Below are positions 1 to 4,913 of a stretch of 5,060 nt of DNA, one piece after another. Below the pieces are notes generated by a model. It had not been told where the DNA came from, ran no database searches, and saw only the letters and a list, made by a program, of their open reading frames with translations. This DNA comes from Chloroflexota bacterium. GTDB taxonomy: Bacteria > Chloroflexota > Dehalococcoidia > GIF9 > AB-539-J10. A program made the translations under genes and the position numbers. The first letter of the stretch is position 1, and each line of letters begins with the position of its first letter. The DNA is taken from positions 1,389,699 to 1,394,758 of the forward strand of contig CP070793.1 in NCBI GenBank assembly GCA_020346965.1, given 5' to 3'.

Positions 1-1
1 G

Positions 2-430
2 ATTCCCCCCGGCGTGGATGACGGGAAAGTATTACGCGTGGATGGAGAAGGAAGAGATGGTCTATATGGTGGCCGCTCGGGAGACCTCTACGTCACTTTT
101 TCAGTAAAGCCGCTCTATTTGTTCCATAGAGATGGCAGCGACATTCTTTACGAGTTACCCATAAATTTTGCTCAAGCTGCTTTGGGGGACGAGATAAGAG
201 TACCCTCTTTAGATGGGAGGATAGATTTAAAAATACCATCAGGAACTCAAAACGGGAAAACCTTTCGCTTCAAGGGCAAGGGTATCCCTCATATTGATGG
301 TAAGGGAAAAGGAGACTTACTGGTCAAAGTAAATATAACAACTCCACAGCATCTGGATAGAAACCAGCGGCGCCTATTTGAAGAATTAGCTAAGGCACTA
401 CCTCGAACTGAACCGCCCGTAGATGTCTAG
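2..430 (+). CDS. dnaJ: Chaperone protein DnaJ, C-terminal part (5' end outside window)
   Basis: This is the C-terminal 142 residues of the DnaJ (Hsp40) co-chaperone, which delivers unfolded clients to DnaK and stimulates its ATPase in the cytoplasm. The frame is open from base 2, so the GTG at 14 is an internal valine (IPPGVDDGK) and not a start. Typical DnaJ C-terminal motifs appear in order: IPPGVDDG at the end of C-terminal domain I, GDLYVTFSVKP, FHRDGSDILYELPI, FAQAALGDEIRVPSLDG, the LKIPSGTQNGKTFRFKGKG strand-turn, GDLLVKVNITTP, then the dimerisation helix LDRNQRRLFEELAKAL. The J domain, the G/F linker and any zinc fingers lie upstream, so I cannot tell DnaJ proper from a zinc-less CbpA/DjlA-like paralogue. 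The reading frame is undamaged and ends in TAG inside a CTAG that also holds the stop of the convergent gpsA. No hairpin terminator is visible after it. Confidence 0.95.
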   Translation: MPPGVDDGKVLRVDGEGRDGLYGGRSGDLYVTFSVKPLYLFHRDGSDILYELPINFAQAALGDEIRVPSLDGRIDLKIPSGTQNGKTFRFKGKGIPHIDGKGKGDLLVKVNITTPQHLDRNQRRLFEELAKALPRTEPPVDV

Positions 431-1425
431 TCCAAGAACCGTTGATGGCTTGTTGTTAGCTCTTTGAAGTCAATCGATGCTTGACCTGGAGATAAACCTT
501 CAAAAAGAATCCCATACATAAGATTGATAATAGGTAAGTCAAGTGCCTGGTTTCTTGCCAACTGGTGAGCTGCTTCAGTAGTAAAGACTCCCTCGGCGAC
601 ATTTGGCATAGAGGCAGATATTTCGGATAAGGAGCGGCCCTTGGCCAATTCGTAGCCAACATAATGATTACGGCTTAGAGTGCTGGAGCAAGTAGCTATC
701 AAGTCTCCCAAACCGGCCAGGCCATAAAAAGTGCTGGCCCTGGCTCCCAAAGAAAGCCCTAGAGAAACCACCTCATTCCATCCCCAGGCAATGAAAGCTC
801 CCTTAGCGTTGTCGCCTAGATCCAATCCGTCTATCATGCCTGCACCCAAGGCAATAATATTCTTCATAGCTCCGCCTAATTCAACTCCGATAATATCGTC
901 GCTAGTAGATAGAGAGAATTCAGGCGATTCCATCAGTTTTCGTGCCCTTTCCGCTAAAGTTATATCCTGAGCGGCAATAACCGAAGCAGCGGGCAGGGCT
1001 TGGCCGATCTCTTTGGCTAAATTTGGCCCAGAGAGAACGCAAATTTGCCCCCTTAAGGAGGGAGCAATCTCCTCTGCCAGCACCTGTGACATCCTCTTAC
1101 CACTGTTTACTTCCAATCCTTTGGCAGCGCTCATCAGAATCATTGAATTGGTGAGATAATTCTTGGCTTGGCTGACATTTTGCCTCAATCTTTGAGACGG
1201 GACCGCCCAGATTACTAAATCAGCCTCTTTTAAGGCTTCCCCAATGTAGCTGGTAAAGGAATAATTACGCTTCCCTTGATTTAACGATTCAGCCTCGGCT
1301 TCGCTTCGCGCCCACAGTTTTACTTCTATGCCCTTATCACTCAGCAAAGCGCCTAGAGTATTACCCCAAGAGGTATTGCCTATGATAGTGACTTTCAGGC
1401 ATGCACTCCCGTGCTGTTTCACCAT
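427..1425 (-). CDS. gpsA: Glycerol-3-phosphate dehydrogenase [NAD(P)+]
   Basis: The cytosolic GpsA enzyme reduces dihydroxyacetone phosphate to sn-glycerol-3-phosphate, the substrate of the PlsY encoded just upstream. The 332-residue product has an N-terminal Rossmann fold (VTIIGNTSWGNTLG, 12-25; LWAR, 37-40; AVPSQ, 74-78) and a helical C-terminal domain. Residues matching the catalytic set of human GPD1 are present: K102 (SAAKGLE), K188-N189 (GGAMKN), D241 (GLGDL), T245 and R252-N253 (LSRN). VLSGPN (130-135) and NVAEGV (275-280) are also typical. Three oddities stand out. The loop is GNTSWG rather than GxGSWG. About 13 residues of the usual PxYLPG-type loop are missing between 49 and 62. The family's TRG motif reads A213-W214-G215. 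The ATG at 1425 overlaps the plsY stop by 7 bp and adds about nine unusual N-terminal residues. A CTG at 1398 with GGGAG seven bases upstream would give the family-like start, so the true start is uncertain. Confidence 0.95.
   Translation of the reverse strand: MVKQHGSACLKVTIIGNTSWGNTLGALLSDKGIEVKLWARSEAEAESLNQGKRNYSFTSYIGEALKEADLVIWAVPSQRLRQNVSQAKNYLTNSMILMSAAKGLEVNSGKRMSQVLAEEIAPSLRGQICVLSGPNLAKEIGQALPAASVIAAQDITLAERARKLMESPEFSLSTSDDIIGVELGGAMKNIIALGAGMIDGLDLGDNAKGAFIAWGWNEVVSLGLSLGARASTFYGLAGLGDLIATCSSTLSRNHYVGYELAKGRSLSEISASMPNVAEGVFTTEAAHQLARNQALDLPIINLMYGILFEGLSPGQASIDFKELTTSHQRFLD
1406..1410 (-). promoter_or_regulatory. Possible internal Shine-Dalgarno site for an alternative gpsA start
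   Basis: On the minus strand, GGGAG lies inside the first codons of the annotated gpsA. It sits 7 bases before an in-frame CTG (1398-1396) that begins LKVTIIG, where GpsA proteins normally begin. It also lies 3 bases before an out-of-frame ATG (1402-1400). The upstream ATG at 1425 has no good Shine-Dalgarno sequence at normal spacing. This makes the internal site a serious candidate for real initiation, either from CTG or from an ATG whose frame has been shifted by one base. Confidence 0.35.
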
Positions 1426-2063
1426 AATCGGCGTTCTGTGCCTTGTCTCAAGCGTTTTATATTATCCTGGTGTTGGTAGGTTAGTAGCGCGACAACCACT
1501 GAACCGTAAGCCAGGTAGATGAGGGGGAAACCGTACAAGATGGCTAGGGGTATCATGAGGCACAAAGCAGCCAAGGCTCCGAGAATAGAACCCATGGACA
1601 TGTGCCGGCTGCGTAGCGCTGCTATAGCCACAACTTCGGCACCAAAGATACCCGCTGGAGGGAAAATAGCGAACAGCGTGCCGAAATAGGCAGTTACTCC
1701 TCTCCCTCCTTTGAACTTAGCGAATATGGGCCAGTTATGTCCTAATACTGCGGCCAGACCAGCTACAACTTGAGCTACATGGTGCCAATGAACGGACATG
1801 CTACCAATGGCAAAGCTACCGCTGCTACTATCTATAATCACCGTAGCCAGCAATACTGCCCCGGCAGCTTTAACCACATCAAGCACCAAGGTGAGAATGC
1901 CGAGCTTTGTTCCTACGGTTCTCATAACATTGGTGGCGCCGGTCTTGCGGCTTCCATATTCCCTGATATCAACACCACTTTTTAGCTTGCCTATTATCAG
2001 GCCAAAGGGAATGGAACCAAGGAGATAAGCAGCCACTACTACGGCCGCAAACTCAGCTATCAT
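1419..2063 (-). CDS. plsY: Glycerol-3-phosphate acyltransferase PlsY (acyl-phosphate dependent)
   Basis: PlsY is the inner-membrane enzyme that moves an acyl group from acyl-phosphate to glycerol-3-phosphate, giving lysophosphatidic acid. The 214-residue length is normal. All family signatures are visible: AAYLLGSIPFGLIIGK in the first membrane helix; DIREYGSRKTGATNVMRTVG (33-52, with RK where GN is common); GHNWPIFAKFKGGRGVTAYFG, the phosphate-binding GGKGV-type loop with Arg for Lys; HMSMGSILGA; and a C-terminal HQDNIKRLRQGTE tail. Hydrophobic stretches fit several transmembrane helices, and I would expect five to seven. The ATG overlaps the der stop as ATGA, with AGAGG-like purines upstream. 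The stop overlaps the gpsA ATG. Its partner PlsX is not in this window. Being next to gpsA places the maker and the user of glycerol-3-phosphate side by side. Confidence 0.95.
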   Translation of the reverse strand: MIAEFAAVVVAAYLLGSIPFGLIIGKLKSGVDIREYGSRKTGATNVMRTVGTKLGILTLVLDVVKAAGAVLLATVIIDSSSGSFAIGSMSVHWHHVAQVVAGLAAVLGHNWPIFAKFKGGRGVTAYFGTLFAIFPPAGIFGAEVVAIAALRSRHMSMGSILGALAALCLMIPLAILYGFPLIYLAYGSVVVALLTYQHQDNIKRLRQGTERRLW

Positions 2064-3403
2064 CGTGCTCTCGCCTCTGTCTTGCTATTGATTTTACGGG
2101 GGCTTCTGGTGAAAATCAACTTCAATGGAACGCCCCGAAAACCGAATTCCTGGCGCAGTTTATTCTCCATATAGCGTTGATAAGAAAAATGAACCAGTTT
2201 AGGATTATTCACCTTGATAACAAAGGTCGCCGGTTTAGATTCATCTTGATAGGCTCGTGCAATTTTTAACCGTTTAGAGCCTGTGCGAGGTGGAGGATGA
2301 CTATCCACTGCCTGTTTAACCAGCTCATCAACTTCAGATTGTGGTATTCGCTTCTGTTGCTCCTGCCAGATTTCCCAGGCATGGGGTAGAATCCTGTTTA
2401 TACCCTGCCCCTGTTTAGCAGAGATGTAAATGATAGGCGTGTAGGAGGCAAATCTGAGTCTTTGCTCCAATGCACGTTTGAATTCCTGTCTTTGCTCTTG
2501 GGGAATAAGGTCCCACTTGTTGACCACCAATATGATACCCTTTCCAACCTCGATAATGTAGCCAGCTATATGCATATCTTGAGCAGTAATGAATTCACTG
2601 GCATCGATTAGTAGCAAAGCAACATCGCAGCGATTGATGGCTTGAAGAGCACGCAGCAGACTATAATAGTCCACTCCAGTGCCGACTCTTCCACGCCGTT
2701 TGATCCCGGCGGTATCGATTAGCAATATTTCCTTTTTATCCCACCGAATTACAGCATCGAGCGAATCGCGCGTTGTCCCCGGAGCCTCGTGGACAATAGC
2801 CCTTTCATCTTTTAACAAGGCATTCAACAAGGTTGACTTGCCTACATTTGGTCGGCCAGCGATGGCCAATTTGGCTTCTCCTGGCTCCGTATTACTGATA
2901 GTTGGTTGGGGTAAAGAAGCCAATACAATATCCATTAAATCGTCGATCCCCTGATTGTGGTGGGCACTAATGGCTATAGGCTCACCTATACCCAGGCCAT
3001 AGAAATCGGCTGCCTGATTTGCTTGTTTGGGAGAATCTACCTTGTTCACTGCCAGTATTATGGGTCTATTGGTGGCGCGGAGTACATCGGCAATTTCCTC
3101 ATCGGCGGCAATAGCTCCGTCTTTGGCATCTACCAGGAAGACAATGGTATCTGCCATAGCGATAGCTGCTTCGACCTGTTGCTTGACCTTTTGATCTAGA
3201 GGCGTGGTTGGCTTTGCTTGCCAGCCACCTGTGTCGACTACGGTTAACTCTTGTCCCTGCCAGGAAACAAAAGCAAAAACGCGGTCCCTGGTAGTTCCCG
3301 GTAAATCAGCGACTACGGCTATCCGTGTACTCGCTAGGCGGTTGAGCAAGGTTGACTTGCCCACGTTGGGCCTGCCCACGATGGCTACAATGGGCCTGGT
3401 CAT
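2060..3403 (-). CDS. der: Ribosome biogenesis GTPase Der (EngA), tandem G domains
   Basis: Der is an essential GTPase with two G domains that acts in late maturation of the 50S ribosomal subunit. From the ATG at 3403 the protein has 447 residues, normal for the family. G domain 1 has GRPNVGKST (10-18), PGTTRD (35-40), DTGG (57-60) and NKVD (120-123). G domain 2 has GRPNVGKST (183-191), PGTTRD (208-213), DTAGIKRRGRV (230-240) and NKWD (295-298). A C-terminal KH-like domain follows and ends in a basic tail (RSPRKINSKTEARAR). The frame stays open for 87 more codons upstream, but that stretch is antisense to nothing known and overlaps the argF 3' end in another frame. MTRPIVAIVGRPN is the canonical Der N-terminus, and its ATG forms an ATGA overlap with the argF stop, which settles the start. 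Nothing appears to be missing. Confidence 0.97.
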   Translation of the reverse strand: MTRPIVAIVGRPNVGKSTLLNRLASTRIAVVADLPGTTRDRVFAFVSWQGQELTVVDTGGWQAKPTTPLDQKVKQQVEAAIAMADTIVFLVDAKDGAIAADEEIADVLRATNRPIILAVNKVDSPKQANQAADFYGLGIGEPIAISAHHNQGIDDLMDIVLASLPQPTISNTEPGEAKLAIAGRPNVGKSTLLNALLKDERAIVHEAPGTTRDSLDAVIRWDKKEILLIDTAGIKRRGRVGTGVDYYSLLRALQAINRCDVALLLIDASEFITAQDMHIAGYIIEVGKGIILVVNKWDLIPQEQRQEFKRALEQRLRFASYTPIIYISAKQGQGINRILPHAWEIWQEQQKRIPQSEVDELVKQAVDSHPPPRTGSKRLKIARAYQDESKPATFVIKVNNPKLVHFSYQRYMENKLRQEFGFRGVPLKLIFTRSPRKINSKTEARAR

Positions 3404-4329
3404 TTGGTTGGTACCCTGGGGTTTGACAGCAGCTTCACCAATAGCGCTTTTTGCAGATGAAGCCTGTTTTCCGCCTGGTCGAATACCGCTGAACGCGGGT
3501 CGTCCAGCAAGCCGGCGGAAATCTCCTCTCCGTGATGAGCCGGTAGTGGATGCATCAACAAAGCATCCCCTTTCGCTGAGCTTAGTAATTTGCTGTCCAC
3601 TTGATAGTCTGAGAAAGCGAGACGGCGTTTCGCTCCCTCGGCCTCTTGGCCCATGCTCGTCCATACATCAGTATATACTACGTCGGCGTTCTTGACTGCT
3701 TCGTATGGGCCGTTGGTTAACTTGACCTGGTTGCCACTAATACTGGCGAGTTTTTTTCCTTGATTCAATACGTCTTCCTTGACTTGATAGCCTGATGGAG
3801 AGGCCAGTTGAAAATTCATACCAACCAGGCAGGCGGAGAGCAGTAAGCTATTAGCTACATTATTGCCATCCCCAATGAATGCTAAAGTCAAGCCGGAAAG
3901 CCTTCCCCTCTTTTCATAAATAGTGAATAGATCGGAAAGAGCCTGACAGGGGTGTTCAAGGTCAGAAAGAGCATTAATTACGGGCACTGAGGAATGGCTG
4001 GCGAGACTGTCCAAAGTCTTCTGGGAAAACGTACGGGCGACAATGCCATCAACATAGCGGCTGAGCACCCGTGCCACGTCGGCTACTGACTCTCGCTTGC
4101 CCAAACCTACCTCTTCTGGAGATAGGTATATGCCGTATCCACCTAGCTGGTATATAGCTATCTCGAAACTGACTTTGGTTCGCAAAGAGGGCTTTTCAAA
4201 GAGAAGGGCTAAGGTTCTTCCTGACAGGAGAGGCGGTGACCCCTCCGTCTTCATATGGCCGGCTTGCTCAATGAGGTGTTCAATTTGCATACGGTCAAGG
4301 TCAGTTACTGATAGCAGATCTTTTTTCAT
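3400..4329 (-). CDS. argF: Ornithine carbamoyltransferase
   Basis: This cytosolic trimeric enzyme condenses carbamoyl phosphate with L-ornithine to give citrulline in arginine biosynthesis. The 309-residue length is typical. The carbamoyl-phosphate motif is FEKPSLRTKVSFE (44-56; S48-x-R50-T51), followed by R99 (VARTF), HPCQ (126-129), the GDGNNVANS loop (153-161) and the ornithine loop DVWTSMGQE (221-229). The last identifies ornithine rather than aspartate as the acceptor. The usual HCLPAHRGEE reads HPLPAHHGEE (260-269), so the cysteine that contacts ornithine in the E. coli enzyme is proline, as in aspartate carbamoyltransferases. The rest of the C-terminus (FDQAENRLHLQKALL) is ordinary. 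It is the first gene of the four-gene operon, with a purine-rich ribosome site (AGAGAAGAAAG) directly before the ATG. The alternative reading argI is the same function. No ArgR-box-like site was recognised upstream. Confidence 0.95.
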   Translation of the reverse strand: MKKDLLSVTDLDRMQIEHLIEQAGHMKTEGSPPLLSGRTLALLFEKPSLRTKVSFEIAIYQLGGYGIYLSPEEVGLGKRESVADVARVLSRYVDGIVARTFSQKTLDSLASHSSVPVINALSDLEHPCQALSDLFTIYEKRGRLSGLTLAFIGDGNNVANSLLLSACLVGMNFQLASPSGYQVKEDVLNQGKKLASISGNQVKLTNGPYEAVKNADVVYTDVWTSMGQEAEGAKRRLAFSDYQVDSKLLSSAKGDALLMHPLPAHHGEEISAGLLDDPRSAVFDQAENRLHLQKALLVKLLSNPRVPTK

Positions 4330-4344
4330 CTTTCTTCTCTCTTG

Positions 4345-4373
4345 ATACTACTTCAGCCCATTATGTTTGTCAA
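4345..4373 (-). promoter_or_regulatory. Probable sigma-70-type promoter of the argF-der-plsY-gpsA operon
   Basis: On the minus strand the sequence reads TTGACA (4373-4368, a perfect -35), exactly 17 bases, then TAGTAT (4350-4345, four of six matches to TATAAT). Transcription would begin near 4338. The mRNA leader would then be only about 8-10 bases, with the purine-rich ribosome site and the argF ATG (4329) at the extreme 5' end. No other promoter is evident inside the overlapping genes downstream, so it probably drives all four. Confidence 0.7.
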
Positions 4374-4421
4374 TTCTGCAGTGAGTTCCAAATTTGCACT
4401 GATGGTGCCCAACTAGTTAAA

Positions 4422-4480
4422 CCATACTATAATAAAACAGAAGGTCGGCAATCTGTAGTGAAGTAAACCTGATAGTATGG
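4422..4480. repeat. 9-bp inverted repeat spanning the -10 box and start codon
   Basis: CCATACTAT at 4422-4430 is the exact reverse complement of ATAGTATGG at 4472-4480, with 41 bases between the arms. The left arm overlaps the TATAAT box and the right arm contains the ATG at 4477. Because the left arm would lie upstream of the predicted transcript start, this would act at the DNA level (paired operator half-sites), not as an mRNA hairpin. A partial third copy, ATACTA, forms the argF -10 box at 4345-4350. Confidence 0.4.
4428..4433 (+). promoter_or_regulatory. Probable -10 box of the divergent promoter for the DUF6504-like gene
   Basis: A perfect TATAAT on the plus strand lies 43 bases before the ATG at 4477, which predicts a leader of about 35-38 bases. 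No good -35 lies at 16-18 bp spacing. The nearest match, TTGCAC at 4394-4399, is 28 bp away, so the promoter is either activator-dependent or weak. It lies back-to-back with the argF promoter in a 147-bp intergenic region, so both transcripts could respond to one bound regulator. Confidence 0.5.
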
Positions 4481-4710
4481 CAAGGCAAAACGTGGAAGTA
4501 CAAGTAAGATGCTATTCAGGCCATGTCTATGCCGTTGAACCACGGTCTTTTATCTGGGAGGATGAGGAACTCAGAATAAAGTCAGTGAAAAAAGCCTGGC
4601 AAGAGCCGGACAGAAGGGTATTCCGAGTGGTTACCGAGGATGGCGGACTATTTGAACTACGCTACAATGAGCAAACTGACAGGTGGTCCGCTGTTGAATC
4701 GATGCTTTAA
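4477..4710 (+). CDS. Small conserved protein, DUF6504-like, function unknown
   Basis: The product is a 77-residue, mostly beta-strand, soluble protein with no signal peptide or membrane segment. Its pattern fits the DUF6504 type of small domain: an N-terminal strand (VEVQVRCYSG, 6-15), a P-x-x-F-x-W core (P22, F25, W27), I34 and V37 leading to W41, then F49-R50-V51 with a following G-x-x-F-E-L-R-Y-N hairpin (57-64) and a final W70. Small proteins of this kind are common in Actinobacteria and Chloroflexota and have no assigned function that I know of. The ATG has no strong Shine-Dalgarno sequence, yet the good TATAAT upstream and the domain pattern support the start. It is followed within 9 bases, in the same frame, by the regulator remnant. 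An operon with an Lrp/AsnC-type gene would fit the layout. Domain naming is from pattern memory and moderately sure; being a real gene is quite likely. Confidence 0.75.
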   Translation: MARQNVEVQVRCYSGHVYAVEPRSFIWEDEELRIKSVKKAWQEPDRRVFRVVTEDGGLFELRYNEQTDRWSAVESML

Positions 4711-4714
4711 GGAG
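4711..4714 (+). promoter_or_regulatory. Shine-Dalgarno sequence before a lost start codon
   Basis: AAGGAG, with the GGAG core at 4711-4714, begins in the TAA stop of the preceding gene. It lies 5 bases before ACG (4720-4722), exactly where an ATG would be expected. The site is stronger than the one before the upstream gene, which suggests that a separate protein was once, or still is, initiated here. Confidence 0.5.
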
Positions 4715-4719
4715 AACTC

Positions 4720-4902
4720 ACGAAGGAAATTCTGGAGATTCTAGAACAGAATGCCCGGGCGACTCCAGCCCAGATTGCAGCCACAGTGGGTAAACCCGTT
4801 AGGGAGGTACAGAAGATAATCAGGCAGGCTGAAATCAAAGTAAGTGGCCTTATTGATGCAACATCAGTTTGGGTTACGCATGAATACCTTTTCCTAAGAT
4901 AA
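4720..4902 (+). pseudogene. Probable remnant of an Lrp/AsnC-family regulator (N-terminal HTH only, ACG in place of start)
   Basis: The 60-codon frame translates as TKEILEILEQNARATPAQIA followed by ATVGKPVREVQKIIRQAE. This resembles the N-terminal winged helix-turn-helix of Lrp/AsnC-type regulators: a first helix with the ILE..ARATP pattern, then a helix-turn-helix around residues 15-37. A complete relative would have roughly 150 residues, with a C-terminal RAM ligand-binding domain after a KYKT-type wing. Here recognisable similarity stops at about residue 39, and the frame runs through SGLIDATSVWVTHEYLFLR to TAA. No ATG, GTG or TTG lies in frame before codon 23 (GTG at 4786), which is inside the HTH. 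The triplet at the expected start is ACG with a good Shine-Dalgarno sequence. The two other forward frames after the break contain early stops and no RAM-like sequence. The simplest reading is a decayed gene; an ACG-started HTH peptide is possible. Family assignment is by pattern only. Confidence 0.6.
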
Positions 4903-4913
4903 AGACTTGAATA

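Noticed and set aside
14..430. GTG at 14 as start of a small independent gene.
   Set aside because: The frame is open upstream and the valine lies inside the IPPGVDDG motif of DnaJ, so this is the tail of a longer gene.
456..662. A minus-strand frame overlapping gpsA in another register, which might hint at a frameshift.
   Set aside because: The main gpsA frame carries recognisable family sequence right through this interval, so there is no break here.
731..970. A plus-strand frame opposite gpsA, and similar antisense frames over plsY, der and argF.
   Set aside because: They are antisense to well-conserved genes, have low-complexity translations, and show no ribosome site or family match.
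3404..3664. An 87-codon in-frame extension upstream of the der ATG at 3403.
   Set aside because: It overlaps the argF 3' end in another frame, has no Der-like sequence, and the canonical MTRPIVAIVG start is at 3403 with an ATGA coupling.
3204..3695. A 163-codon plus-strand frame opposite der and argF.
   Set aside because: It is the antisense shadow of der G domain 1 and the argF 3' end; it has no recognisable domain and the minus strand is fully explained.
4394..4399. TTGCAC as the -35 box for the plus-strand promoter.
   Set aside because: Spacing to TATAAT is 28 bp, far outside the 16-18 bp that sigma-70 promoters use.
4903..4913. A terminator between the regulator remnant and the acyl-CoA dehydrogenase.
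   Set aside because: Only 11 bases separate the stops, with no hairpin or T-run.
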